Shown here: positions 10,017-21,485 of the stretch, one piece after another
Layout of the letters: each line of letters starts with the position of its first letter
Position numbering within the stretch: the first letter of the stretch is position 1
Assembly (NCBI RefSeq): GCF_006385185.1
Contig: NZ_VFIX01000004.1
Span: 24,634 to 88,633, forward strand
DNA length: 64,000 nucleotides
From: Metamycoplasma equirhinis
Lineage (GTDB): Bacteria > Bacillota_I > Bacilli_A > Mycoplasmatales > Metamycoplasmataceae
Direction: 5' to 3'
Translations under genes and position numbers: made by a program
Notes under the pieces: generated by a model
Seen by the model: the letters and a program-made list of their open reading frames with translations, nothing else
Databases searched by the model: none
What the model was told of the DNA's origin: nothing

Positions 10017-11885
10017 TTATTTATCCTCTATTTTATCGATTGTAAAAATGTTTTTTAAATTGCCTGAATATCCTTTAAAACCATTTCAATATAAGTAAAC
10101 TGATTTCAATTTTTGTTCGCCTTCAGATTTAAAACTTAAATCATTTTCATTGGCAAATGAAACAAAATCTAGCTTTAAATAGATTCTTCCTAGTTGATTA
10201 TTGTCTTTAATTACAGAAACATCAATTCGTTTAACACCACTATGAATTTTTTGTGCCTCGTTTTCCAAAGCATATGCCAGTAAATAATTATTAATATACG
10301 ATGCTAAAACTTTGACTTGGAATGAATCAGTATCTAATTTCGCAGCTTCGAAATTAGATTTACTATTATTTTCTCAATATGAAAATAAATTTTCGAGTTG
10401 TTTTCCGGCTTTTTCAAGTAATGTTCTAAATGCAGAAGTTTCGTCATCTTTTTGCAAAAAGTCATTTAATTTAATTCCTTCCGGAGAATCTTCTTTTTTA
10501 ACATTGAAACTAAAAATATCTTGTACTCTTACATCTTTTTCTTTTACATTATTAAAAATCATTCCCTTTAATCTATGACCGTGGTCATCAAAGTTAGAAG
10601 ATATTAGCGAATAATCTTTAAAAGAACCATCTTTTTTATAAACTCTAACAATAGCCTCCAATAATTGATTTGTATTAAAATATTTCGTATATTTAAAATC
10701 AATAATTTTATATTCTTTATCACTAGCCTTTTTGCTTTCAGGGATAACTAGATAAAAAATTTCATTTTTAAACGTTTGAAAAAAATACATAAGTCCTTTA
10801 GCGTTTCAAAAATCAAAGGAAGTGGCGCCACTAATAAAATAGTTAATATTATCAACTACATTTATATATTTTTTACCATCAATAAATAAAAGTGGATTAG
10901 AAACGTAATCAGTAAATAGTGGTAAGTTGATTTTTAAAGTTTCACCAACACCAAATTTTTGTGTTGTTGAATAGTTTCTAAATTTGTTTATATAATATTT
11001 AATATTTTTTTTGGATTCATTCATTATTGATTGATTATCTCAATTCAAAATATCTTTTATTTTAAATGCAATGTAATCAGTTGCGCCCGAATATGATGTT
11101 TTAATTTCAGTATCTTGTCAATCAATTATTATTTTTTTGACCTTAACGTTAAATTTATTTAAATACAAAACTAAAATATTTTCAAATAATTCGCGTTGTC
11201 TTTTGTGTTCTGGTGATAGTCATGATTTCGCTTGAATATATTGAGTTTCAAAAATATCATTAAATATTATTCTTTTACTATTATATTTTTTCGCATTATT
11301 CATGTAATGTTGATTCATTGTCGAGTAATTTGATTCAATATCTTGAATTACTCTAAAAATAATCGTTTGTAAATCAGCAAAGTATGGATCGCCTTCCCGA
11401 TTATAATCATGTTTATTTTTTTCAGATAAAACCGAAAATCATTCATCATTCAAATCATTTGCCGAATCAATTTCATCAAAAGTATATTCGTTTAGAAAAT
11501 CATTAATATCGCTTTCTTCAGTGCTATTTTCTATATTAATATTATTATACTCACTCAATGACTGTTTTCAAGTTGTGCGAACTGGAAAATCAAATTTATA
11601 TTCTAAGGTTTCGCTTGCATTTTTTAAGTAAAATTTATTATCCTTGACAAAGGCTAAATCAAAGTATATTTTTTGATTTTTTTTGTCATAAGAATAAAAA
11701 ATTTTTTCACTATTGTGTAAAGATGCAATTTGACCGATGCTTAAACGATTCAAAAAAACACGAGAAATTTTAGAAATATCTAAAAAAACAGCTTGTTTTT
11801 TGTGCGTGCAAGCGATTAAAATTGGTGTTAATATGACAATTGGCGCTAAACCTAAAATACTAGCTGAAATGTGGTTTTTTTTCAT
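10017..11885 (-). CDS. Large lipoprotein of unknown function
   Basis: A 622-residue protein with a lipoprotein signal (lipobox LIAC at about residue 26). After cleavage the protein is an extracellular domain of mixed alpha/beta character, with aromatic-rich segments such as YINVVDNINYFISG and IYLKLDFVSF. There is no transmembrane helix beyond the signal. UGA Trp codons are spread through the gene, so it appears as several fragments under the standard code. It is first in a two-gene lipoprotein operon and diverges from the ZIP-transporter unit across 86 bases. Family not recognised. Confidence 0.75.
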
Positions 11886-11936
11886 ATTTATCTATATTTT
11901 ATCATTTTTTATTTAACTTGAATTAAAAAAATATTG

Positions 11937-11942
11937 TATAAT
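11937..11942 (+). promoter_or_regulatory. Likely -10 element of ZIP transporter-lipoprotein operon
   Basis: A perfect TATAAT lies 29 bases before the ATG at 11972. A TTGAAT at 11918-11923 is present, but its spacing of 13 bases is too short for a normal -35. Confidence 0.5.
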
Positions 11943-11971
11943 GTAGTAATTATTTCGAGAAAAGAGGGCGT

Positions 11972-12901
11972 ATGTTTATTAAAGAATCATTAATAGATAA
12001 TTTGTATTTAAGAATATTTGCCAACTTGATTATTTATGTATTAATTATTCTTGCTGTACCCGTATTATTGCAATTATTTTTATCAATTTTTAAAACAAAA
12101 ATAAGCGATAAAAAAAGTATTTATTTATATGCGTTTTCAACCGGAATGTTTTTAATGATCGGTTCGATCGGATTTATGCAAGAGGCTTTCTTAAATTTAA
12201 GATGAATACATAGCTTAGGAATTAGTGAATTTCAATACAATGCTTGACTTGCATTAATAATAGGATCAAGTTCACTTCTTGGTTTAATAATTGTAATTTT
12301 AGGGAGATATATTTTCGTTAAAATTAGTAAAAAAACAAATATACATATTCATAGTGACCATAGTGAGCATGGGCACTCAGATCACTTAATTTCAATTAAA
12401 GATATTGATAATCCCAAAGCGGCTTGAATGGCCATAATAATGTTAATGAGTCATAGAATTATTGATGGTGTATTTTTGGGATATGGTGTTTTTGCATTAA
12501 CATATTCAAGCACAGATTACAAGGCGATAATTCCGCTTCTAATAACATTTAATATTCACATTATTCTTGAAGTTATTATTGTCTACTATCGTCAAATTCA
12601 ATATGGACAAAAAAAATGAAAAGCAATTTTATATAACCTTTTAACAATTGCATTAATTATTCCATTTATGTTTTTAGGAGCTTTTCTAGGTAAAGAAATT
12701 CGTGATAGTAGATGAATTTTACCTGTATTATACGCGCTAGCAGGTTCAATTATAATTTTCATGGCAGTATTTGAATTAATTCCAGAATTTATTCACGTTA
12801 GAAATCAAAATCCAAAAACATTGTATATGACATTTGCAATTTTTGCAGCAGCAATTGTTATAACAATAATTATTCTGTCATTCCACGGACATATAGCTTA
12901 A
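11972..12901 (+). CDS. ZIP-family metal transporter
   Basis: A 309-residue polytopic protein with about eight membrane segments. Between segments 3 and 4 is a His-rich loop (HIHSDHSEHGHSDH), the classic metal-binding loop of ZIP permeases. Segment 4 carries SHRIIDG and segment 5 carries NIHIILE, equivalent to the H/E metal-site motifs of segments 4 and 5 in ZIP proteins. PEFIH lies in a late segment. It would import Zn, Fe or Mn; the metal is not decidable. Its TAA is 9 bases from a lipoprotein gene with a strong AAGGAGG site, so they form an operon, perhaps pairing a permease with surface proteins. Confidence 0.8.
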
Positions 12902-12910
12902 GGAGGAGAA

Positions 12911-15343
12911 ATGAAAAAGAAATTTCTAGCATTTTTGCCGTTATTGTGTCTTATTTTTTCGTTTCCCATCTCGGCCTCATGCCAGAAAAACAACTTTAAT
13001 AAAAATCATCACATTTTTATAGATTATTCAAATTTGCCTAATGATTTTGGGAATTTTGGTTACTTGTTAAATAATTCGCAATCTGAAAATATTCGCAAAA
13101 TCAATCTTATAACTGGTAGCAAGCTATTTCGATTAAAATCTCAAAAACAACCAATTATTGATTTTCGTGACAACATTGTTTTACAACCCACAGAATTATT
13201 TTATCAATTTGAATATGCAAAAAATATTACCATTAATAGCAAAATTGCAAATCACGTTCAAGTAAATAGTTTTGACAATTATCTTATTGATGAAATATCA
13301 TATAAAAACGATGAACCAAAAGATATAAATAAATTTTATCCAAAGAAAGATAAAGGCAACGGTTTTAATTTACCTTATTTATTTATTCCTTCCAAAAATA
13401 CAAAATCTATTAATAGTCAACTATTTTTCGAATCTCTTTCAAATTCAAATGGATTTAAAATTGAAGTTAACGATATAAACTCAAAAAAATGAATAGATTA
13501 TAAAGGAAATAGTATCAATAGCAATGTAACAATAAATGATTTTAGATTAGGTATTTTAAAGTCACTTTTATTAGACGAGCGCTTTAGAAATAATTGGCTA
13601 AAGAAAAAAAATATTGCCTTAACAAATAAGCAACAATCTTTTATAAAAGATAATCCAACCATATTTAAAAATTCAAAATTTGTTGACTATCTAGAAACTT
13701 ACAGTATAGATATTGAGACATTGCTAGATTTTAATAGTAATTTTTTGGAATTTAAAACACAAGAAAACAAATACATCAATTTATTGGACTTTTTCAAAAG
13801 CTTTTTTATATACACAAATTATGCAGATGCTTTGCCATTTGAATACATTAATGAAAAATATAAAAATTTCAAAAATAACATTGATTGATTTTTTGAATAT
13901 GGGCAAACTTATAAAAACACGCTATATTCATCATATTATTACATTTCAAAAAATTCAAACATTGAGTTAAAACTAATTAAAAATGAAACATATGATGCAA
14001 ACGATAGTTCACTAAAGGAAATTATTTTAAAATATAATCCAATGGCCGTTCCAAATGAAACTTTTGGAAGTCAAATGTATAATGCTATAAAACAAAATAT
14101 TGTTTCAACATTAAATTTTGATGATTTAAACATCAATCAACGCCAAGAAATTTTAAAAAATTACCATAACTACAATATAAATTATGATCGAAGGATTGAA
14201 AAATATTTTCCACATACAAAAATCATTAATAATCTTTTACCTTTAAATTCCAAACATTATTTTAATGATGAATTTTCACAATTATACTATGGTGTAAACA
14301 TTAACGAACTTAACGAAAATTTGGAATTAATAAAACTCCAAAACCCTAAAGCGTTTGCTTTTAGATCATTATTTAACAATTTAATTAATCACTATGGCTT
14401 ATTGAATGGAAACAAAGATGTTTGATTAAGTCAAGCTCCGGCCGATTTAGAAATAAATGCTAAAAATAACGGATTAAATTATAGTTTTATACGCGATGCA
14501 CTTGTTAATATTTCAAAACCGATTGTATTTTCTTACGAAAATAATAGTTTAGAAAATTGACACAATATTTATCAATTTCAAAATAAAAAGTGAGCAAATG
14601 AAATTGACAATAGTGGCATTGATAATAAATTAAAGCCTTTTAATTTAAATCAAATTTCTATTGCATTAAATTCATTAATAAATGATTTTTACGCCAATAA
14701 TAAAAAGGTTAATGATATTGAATTTGATATTCCAATTCAGGCAAATTTAATTAATTATGAGCTAAATAATAAACTTGCAAAAATGACAAAATTATTTAAC
14801 GATATTAATATACGTCTTAAACCAAATTTTGTAATTATTGATAATTATGAAAAATACCGTGAATATTTTTTGAGTAATAAATCAATCTATAAAGAGAATA
14901 ATTTCAATTTATTAAGAGCAAATACCGAAGAATTTATTAGCCATCAGATAATTTCCGCAAACACAAATTTGTTGCTTTATATGAATATAATTTACAAAAC
15001 AATTTCAGATTCAACTAACACGTATTTAGAAACTAAAAACTTAATTAAGCATTTAAAATCTAAATCAATTGAATTTTCAGACAATAGTTTTTCACAATTT
15101 AAAATTTTTTTAGAAAATAAGGAAAACAAAATTAAAAATGCTTTACTAGAATATTTGCGAATTCTTCCACTTGAAAATACAATTAATTTAATAAACGAAA
15201 TAAATAACATTATTTCATATACTATTTCATTTGAAAACGAAATATCATCTGAAAATTTCAACAAAAAAATATATCAAAAATTTATTAAAAAACCAATAGC
15301 TTTTGATGGTTTAGATTATTTGCAAGATATTGAAATAATATAA
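12911..15343 (+). CDS. Large lipoprotein, unknown function
   Basis: An 810-residue protein with a lipoprotein signal and lipobox ISASC. The mature part is an Asn/Lys/Ile-rich extracellular region with many aromatic residues and no further membrane helix. The C-terminal 150 residues are helical (NTYLETKNLIKHLKSKS, LEYLRILPLENTINLINEINN). Several UGA Trp codons occur. It follows the ZIP transporter at 9 bases and is followed at 10 bases by a small lipoprotein, so it is mid-operon. Family not recognised. Host contact or metal capture are guesses from context only. Confidence 0.75.
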
Positions 15344-15353
15344 GGAGAGCAAA

Positions 15354-15821
15354 ATGAAAAAGAAATTAAAATTTACATTTTTATTACTATCATCAAGTGC
15401 GTTAGTTTCCACTGGCGCCTTTCTTTCAGCGGCATGTGTTAATCCATTTAAAGCCACGAAACCAGCGCAAAGACTAAATAGCACTCAACTAAAACAGATT
15501 CACGATGAAGTAGTTTTTAAAAGAGCTAAAAATAGTAAAGCTTCAAATAAAGAACTTGGCGAAAAAATTACTGAACTAACCGCAAAATATAAAAGATCAT
15601 TAGATATTGGTAATGATATTAGACACGATTCTGAATTTAAAAAATATTTTTATCTAAAAATACCTAATATGTCAAATTACGATCGTGGAGCACATAAATT
15701 CAAATTTTGATTCGAGGTCAATAATGAAACAGGATTAGTCGAATTGCATTATGATATCATTTGCTCAGATTTTCCGGATAATCCAGAAGCAATTAACAAA
15801 ATTATAAAAATCGATAACTAA
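15354..15821 (+). CDS. Small lipoprotein, member 1 of a tandem family
   Basis: A 155-residue protein with a signal peptide and lipobox LSAAC. After the signal it reads LNSTQLKQIHDEV, then a helix ending ELTAKYKRS, then F.KYFYLKI and a closing beta region with HYDIICSDFPDNPEA. The same order of blocks occurs in the next two genes, so the three look like tandem duplicates that have diverged. AAGGAG precedes the ATG by six bases. One Trp is UGA-encoded. Function unknown. Confidence 0.75.
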
Positions 15822-15838
15822 AGTATAATTTATAAACT

Positions 15839-16372
15839 ATGAAAAAAAAGGGAATTTATTTTTTAATACTAGTAGCACCAATATTATTACCGATTGTAAC
15901 CATAAGTTGCTACAAAAGAGAAAATAAACAGCATGCTGCTATTAGTGGATATGGAAAATGTCCATGTGGTGATATAAATGTTAATAGCACTTCAAGCGAA
16001 GTTTCGTTTTTATCTTCTACAACATTAAAAAATATTTATGAAAGTACTAATTTTTCATTAACCAAATTAGGCAAGATAAAAACTCAGAACGAATTGATTG
16101 AAATAATTGAAAAATTAAAGAAAAAATACCAAAAAACTAATATTTTTTTTGATCTCATTAATGATCAAAATTTTACAAAATACTTCAATTTAAGATTATT
16201 TAATTCCAAATTTTTAAAGAAACATTTCATAGAATATGAAATAAATATCGATAAAACCAATTCCAATAGGAGTAAAATTTATTTAAGTTATAAAATATAT
16301 TGCTTAGCGAAAATTCAAAATGGATATCATCCAATTGAAGATGAAAAAAAGATTTTTTTAGATTATTTATAG
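15839..16372 (+). CDS. Small lipoprotein, member 2 of a tandem family
   Basis: A 177-residue protein with a lipoprotein signal (VTISC). Compared with members 1 and 3 it has an insert just after the cysteine containing two more cysteines (KCPCGD), which is unusual for an extracellular mycoplasma protein and might bind metal or form a disulfide. The shared core follows: LSSTTLKNIYES, IEIIEKLKKKYQ, FTKYFNLRL and SYKIYCLAKIQNG. No good Shine-Dalgarno precedes this ATG, so it may depend on coupling with the gene upstream. Function unknown. Confidence 0.7.
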   Translation: MKKKGIYFLILVAPILLPIVTISCYKRENKQHAAISGYGKCPCGDINVNSTSSEVSFLSSTTLKNIYESTNFSLTKLGKIKTQNELIEIIEKLKKKYQKTNIFFDLINDQNFTKYFNLRLFNSKFLKKHFIEYEINIDKTNSNRSKIYLSYKIYCLAKIQNGYHPIEDEKKIFLDYL

Positions 16373-16392
16373 CAATATAAAAGGGGATGAAT

Positions 16393-16935
16393 ATGAAAAA
16401 ACATTTTTGATTTTTTGGTGCATTGGCAACAACTATTCCTGCGTTTACAATAATAGCAGCTAGCTGTGATAACAATGGTGCTAATCAAAACAAAAAAAAT
16501 GTTATACCAAATTACTATAATGATATAACTAGAGGCCTTTTAAGTTCATCACAATTAAGTGAAATCAAAAAATACTTTTCATTTTCAGCAACTAAAGAAG
16601 GAAAAGAAAAAAGTATTTATGATTTGCAAAAAATAATTAAAAAATTGTTGGAAAAGTATAAAGACGAAGATGATAAAGTTAAAGATTCTAGCGATAAAAA
16701 TAATGCATACAAACACATTTTAAATGATCCAGAATTCAATAATAATTTTAAAGCCGAAATATTAGATCAAGGCGCAGTATATGGCCACCCAATAAAAATT
16801 TATTTTTATGAAAAATCAAATGAAAAAGATATTCCGTGTTTAGTGTATAAAATTTTTTGTCCTGATAGACCAGCAAATGGCGGAAAATTTTCACTAGAAT
16901 ATGAAGGTCGCATTTACTTAGAAATTAATAAATAA
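16393..16935 (+). CDS. Small lipoprotein, member 3 of a tandem family
   Basis: A 180-residue protein with lipobox IAASC. The start at 16393 is chosen over an in-frame ATG at 16387 because the AAAGGGG site sits at a normal distance from 16393. It shares the family blocks LSSSQLSEIKKYFSF, LQKIIKKLLEKYK, DPEFNNNFKAEI and VYKIFCPDRPANGG. One UGA Trp lies in the signal peptide. It is last in the operon, before a strong bidirectional terminator. Function unknown. Confidence 0.75.
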
Positions 16936-16942
16936 TTAAATA

Positions 16943-16979
16943 AAATAACAAACTCTAAATTAAAAAAGGTTTGTTATTT
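16943..16979. terminator. Bidirectional terminator between convergent units
   Basis: The 11-bp stem AAATAACAAAC (16943-16953) pairs with GTTTGTTATTT (16969-16979), with T-rich flanks on both strands. It serves the lipoprotein operon and the P-type ATPase gene. Confidence 0.75.
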
Positions 16980-16980
16980 T

Positions 16981-19851
16981 TTATTGTATATGTTTTGATT
17001 TATTGTTTGATTTTATCATTACAAATCCGGAATTATTTGAATCAAATTTTTCAAATTTAGATACTAAAAGATTGGTTACTTTTTGAATCAAATAAATTGG
17101 AATTAAAAACATAGGTAATCCTAAACCAATTCCAATCAAAGCGGGCGCTGATTTTAAATTAACATACCCTTTAAAAACTAAAGCTAATTTGTTTGCAAAA
17201 GCAACAATGATTAAAAAACTTATCGAAAATATCACTGACAAATATACTTTTCAATAATATATCGGATTTAGTAAAATAATTGGTTTGCTTGACATTAAGT
17301 TAATTGAGTTAAATGCCGCGGTTATTCCTAAAATTAAAAATGCCATTGTTGATGCGGCGCTAATTATATTATTAGGTGAATTATAATAAGCTCAAAGTGC
17401 TCCTAAATAATATCCCATCATAGATAAAACACCAATTAGAAGTCCTTTGCAAAGAGTGTCTATTCCCATTCCGCCACTAAATATTGATTCATATTTATAT
17501 ATCGGCCTATGATTCATAAAATTTTCTTTCGAATCTTGTAAACCTAGTGCAATCGCCGGAAAACCATGAGTAAATAAGTTAATTCATAATAATTGAGACG
17601 CTGATAATATATAAATCTCCTGGTTACCTAATTGTGATTTTCAAGATATTGATGAAAATATTGCACGAAAAACTAATAATCCAATAAAAACCAAAATTAT
17701 TTCAGCAATTGAAGTTATCAATAAATTTTGAATTACATTTTTTATTTTTTGATAAATCGACCGCCCGTTATCAACGGCCTTTACGATTGTTGCAAAATTA
17801 TCATCAGCTAGAATTATATTTGCTGCCTGTTTTGAAGCTTCTGTGCCTGTAATTCCCATTGCGCAACCAATATCTGAAGCTTTTAATGCTGGCGCATCAT
17901 TGACTCCGTCGCCTGTCATTGCTACAACCTGTTCGTTTTTTTGCCAAGCATTAACAATCCTTAATTTATCTTCAGGTTTAACTCGCGCATAAACGGAGTA
18001 TTGTTCGATTGTTTTAGTTAATTCATCATCAGAAATCTTATCTAAATCAGTACCCGTTATTGCTTTATCGCCACTTGTAAATATTCCCAAATTTTTTGCG
18101 ATTGCAATAGCTGTATTTAAATTATCTCCTGTTATCATTATTGGCTTAATTCCCGCACGTTTGCATTGCAAAATAGACTCTCTAGCAGTTTCACGTGGTG
18201 GATCTATCATGGCTATTAATCCCAAAAACTCAAAACCACTTTCAATTTCTTCAATATTTTTTTGTGATACTTTATTTAAAAACAGGTTATCAACTTTTCT
18301 ATATCCTATCGCTAAAACCCGATATGCTTGATTAGCCCATTTTTCATTTTGTTCAAGAATTTTTTGTTTTTCAATTTGATTTATATTGGCGCATTTGTGT
18401 AAAAGAACATCGGGAGCGCCTTTTGTAATTAAAATGTTTTCATTATTTATTAAATGAATAGATGTCATCAATTTTCGTGACGAGTCAAAAGGAATAGTGA
18501 ATAATCGAGGGTGTTGACTAATTAAATTATTTTTATATTTATTAATTGAGTGTTTTTCTAGCTCATATAAAAATGATATTTCCGTAGGATCACCAGCAAC
18601 TTTATAAATTCCATTATCATTAATTAAATTAGCTTCAGAACAAAGCGAACCATATTCGATTACTTTGATTAAATTTTCATTTGTTATTTGTTTTTTTGAA
18701 CTAAAATTTTTACCGTCAAAAATATCAATTATCGTCATTTTGTTTTGTGTTAATGTGCCAGTTTTGTCAGAACAAATAACTGCGCAACTGCCTAGTGCTT
18801 CTACTGCCATCAAATCTTTCACAATAGCTTTTTGTTTGGCCATTCTTTGAATCCCAATTGCCAGAATTATTGAAGAAAATGCGATTAATCCTTCAGGGAT
18901 AGCAGCAACAGCTAAGGAAATAGCATTAACTATTGAAGTACTTCAGAAAATTTTATCTGTAAGTGAACTTTTTGTTGCTAATTGAAAAATTATTTGTACA
19001 ATAAAGCTCAAACAGAATAATGCTAAACCGGTATAGCCGAAAATTTTTCCTAATTTGTTTATTTTTATTTGTAGCGGACTAATAGTTGATTTCTGTGAAC
19101 TTACTAAATTCGAAATTTTTCCCAATTCTGTGTTTTTTGCTATCGCAGTAACAACAAAATATCCTGTACCTGTTGCTACTATTGATGATGAATAAACCAT
19201 GAAACGACGATCTGCTATTGGTAATTGTAAATTGCGCGCCATATTTGCATCTTTAAATGCTGGTTCACTTTCGCCTGTTAAGGAACTCTCAATAACGCTT
19301 AAATTTGACGAAGTTAGTAGATAACCATCAGCAGGAATAACGTCACCTGATTCAACCATAACAATATCACCGATTGTAATATCTGTTGCCTCGATTAACA
19401 TTAAATTTCCGTTTCTGATAACTCTACTTTGTAGTGGACTTAGTTTCTTTAATGCGTCAATTGCTTTAGCGCTTTTGATTTCTTGAATTGCGCCTATCGC
19501 GGAATTCGTAAGAACAACAAACAATATAATTGTAGGTTCAATAAATTCAATTAATAAACGATTATTATTGCCATACCAATTTCAATTACTTTCAACACCA
19601 TTAACAATTGCTAAAATATATGAAAGCAAAGATGCAAACAAAAGAATAATTACTAAAATATCTTTAAATTGGCTTAAATAAGCAATAAAGGGATTTAGTT
19701 TTTTTGTTTCATCTAATTTGTTTTTACCATATTTTTCCTGTCTAGCTTTTATTTCGTTTTCATTTAATCCAGTTTTAATATCAGTTTTTATTTCTATTTC
19801 GTTAATTTGATATTGAATTTGATTATGTGATTTTTTTTGCAATTTCGTCAT
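16981..19851 (-). CDS. Calcium-type P-type (P2) cation-transporting ATPase
   Basis: A 956-residue ion pump. Visible hallmarks are SLTGESEP (actuator loop, about residue 192), AAIPEGL in membrane helix 4 (about 318), the phosphorylation site CSDKTGTLTQNKM (Asp at about 367), the hinge MTGDGVNDAPAL (about 648) and LLWINLFTHGFPAIALG in helix 6. PEGL plus this helix 6 sequence place it with Ca/Mn pumps of the PacL/PMR1 type rather than heavy-metal pumps; the exact ion is inferred. The C-terminal helices complete a ten-helix layout. UGA Trp codons occur in several helices. It is transcribed alone, convergent with the lipoprotein operon. Confidence 0.93.
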
Positions 19852-19953
19852 TTTATTAAATTTCCTTAAATTAGTTTGTTGATTTAGTGAGTTGTATATA
19901 GCATAATTTTACTAAAAATAAAGCTGGTTTTTTGTTTTTAAAAATAATAAAAA

Positions 19954-19988
19954 AAGAAGCAAAACTTTGCAATTAAAATCCGCTTCTA
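19954..19988 (-). terminator. Rho-independent terminator after pgsA
   Basis: Stem AGAAGC/GCTTCT with a long loop, followed on the minus strand by a run of seven T. Confidence 0.6.
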
Positions 19989-19997
19989 TTAATCAAT

Positions 19998-20879
19998 CTA
20001 AAAAAATGAATCGCTTGAATTATTAGTAGAATTTGAATTGTTTTTGGCTTGTTCAATTTCTTGAGTCAATTGATTTTTATATTCTTCAGAAGAAGTAATC
20101 TCCATTGATTCCATATCTGATTTTTCAATGGCTTGGTTATTTTCATTCGTTGACGTCTCTATAATAGGTTCCTTTTTTGAATCAAGATTATTGTCCTTTG
20201 TGATTCCTTTTAAGTATTTGCAAATATAAATTATGCCACTTACTCAAGCTAAAATTAGACCAGCTAATAATGGTATGTTTACGTAAAATTGTTTTAATGA
20301 GTCTTCGTTTTCTTTTAATCATGGAACGCTAAAGGCTATAACCAGTAGTGAAAGAGAAACAATTATAGTTTTAATTTTTCCCCATCAATTTGCATTAACC
20401 TTAACATCTTTTTTAGCTGCATACATTCTTGAGCCATCCACCATAATATCTCTCACAATAAATAAAATTACAATAGGTAAATATGTAAAGTTAAAGATTG
20501 CTAAAAATATCATCATCATTGTAGTAGCGACTTTATCAGCGATTGGATCAAAAACTTTGCCGAAATTAGACACCGTTTTTGTTTTGCGAGCGTAAAAACC
20601 GTCAACAAAATCTGTTATCATCGCAACTATAAATAATGAAACACAGGTTCAATAGATAATTGATAAGGCTAATTTATGACTATTTGAGCCAATTAATTTA
20701 ATTCCGTCATATCTAAATCCACCGCCGCCGGTTTTAGCTAAGATAAGTGCTGCTCCAGCTGACATCATGGCTAAAAATGGAATCATTAATAGCATTCTAA
20801 GAATTGTAAGCCAATTAGCGACACCTAATTTCGCTTTTGTTTTTGGTGCTTTTGCCATTTTATTTTTCATTTCCTTCAT
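19998..20879 (-). CDS. pgsA: CDP-diacylglycerol-glycerol-3-phosphate 3-phosphatidyltransferase
   Basis: A 293-residue membrane enzyme that makes phosphatidylglycerol phosphate from CDP-diacylglycerol and glycerol-3-phosphate. The CDP-alcohol phosphatidyltransferase signature DG-x2-AR-x8-G-x3-D-x3-D is complete in DGFYARKTKTVSNFG...FDPIAD at about residues 93-116. The protein is longer than the usual 180-200 residues: it has a Lys/Ala-rich N terminus and a polar, Glu/Asn/Ser-rich C-terminal tail of about 75 residues after the last membrane helix. The start may be 20879 or 20858; both ATGs share one ribosome site region. The first overlaps the upstream gene by 20 bases, indicating co-transcription. 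Confidence 0.9.
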
Positions 20880-21402
20880 AGTATTTTTCCTTAATTGATT
20901 TTTTAACTAAATCTAAACATATATTCTTTTTTTCTCCATCAGGCACTAAAGCATATTGTTCTTTAAAAAATTTTAGTGTCTCCGGAATATGTTTTTCTCA
21001 TAAGTTACAATAGTTTACATTAATTAACTCTGCATGTTTAACGAAAGTCTTATATTGTTCATTTTTAACAAAAGAATAAGCAAAATCGTCGCGTTTTATT
21101 AGTTTCATTAGCAATTTTTGTGCGCCAACACGAATTTCGCCCATTTTTCGCGTAGTTTCATGACTATTAAACTTTTTCAGCTCGTTTAACGAATATATAA
21201 TAATTTCTTGAAAACTTAAAATATATTCATAATACAACGAAAGAATTTCTTTAGCTTTTTCAGCTTCCGCTTTTGCGGCACGTTTTTTTAAAACAGATTT
21301 TTTTACGATTTTTCAAATTATATATGCAATTATAAATAATAAAAGCACTGCCATCAATACATAAAGTACAACATTAGCCACTGGTGATTGTGAATTAGGC
21401 AT
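20860..21402 (-). CDS. Single-pass membrane protein of unknown function
   Basis: A 180-residue protein. Residues 9-35 (ANVVLYVLMAVLLLFIIAYIIW) form one membrane helix. A basic coiled-coil-like stretch (KKSVLKKRAAKAEAEKAKE) follows, then a soluble helical domain of about 120 residues, probably cytoplasmic. No family recognised. It precedes pgsA with overlap and follows the GH13-like gene by 83 bases; a TATAAT at 21445-21440 suggests a promoter of its own. The link with pgsA hints at a membrane or lipid role but proves nothing. Confidence 0.7.
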
Positions 21403-21439
21403 ATTTTCCTTTCTATGCAAGTTTTAGCTTGATTAAATA

Positions 21440-21445
21440 ATTATA
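21440..21445 (-). promoter_or_regulatory. Likely -10 element before membrane protein-pgsA unit
   Basis: A perfect TATAAT on the minus strand lies 37 bases upstream of the ATG at 21402. No clear -35 is visible. Confidence 0.4.
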
Positions 21446-21485
21446 AACAATAATATATTTGCTAATAGTAATATTTATTATTTTA

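Noticed and set aside
12911-15343. A frameshifted or broken lipoprotein gene made of several fragments
   Set aside because: All fragments are in one frame and are joined by UGA codons, which are Trp here.
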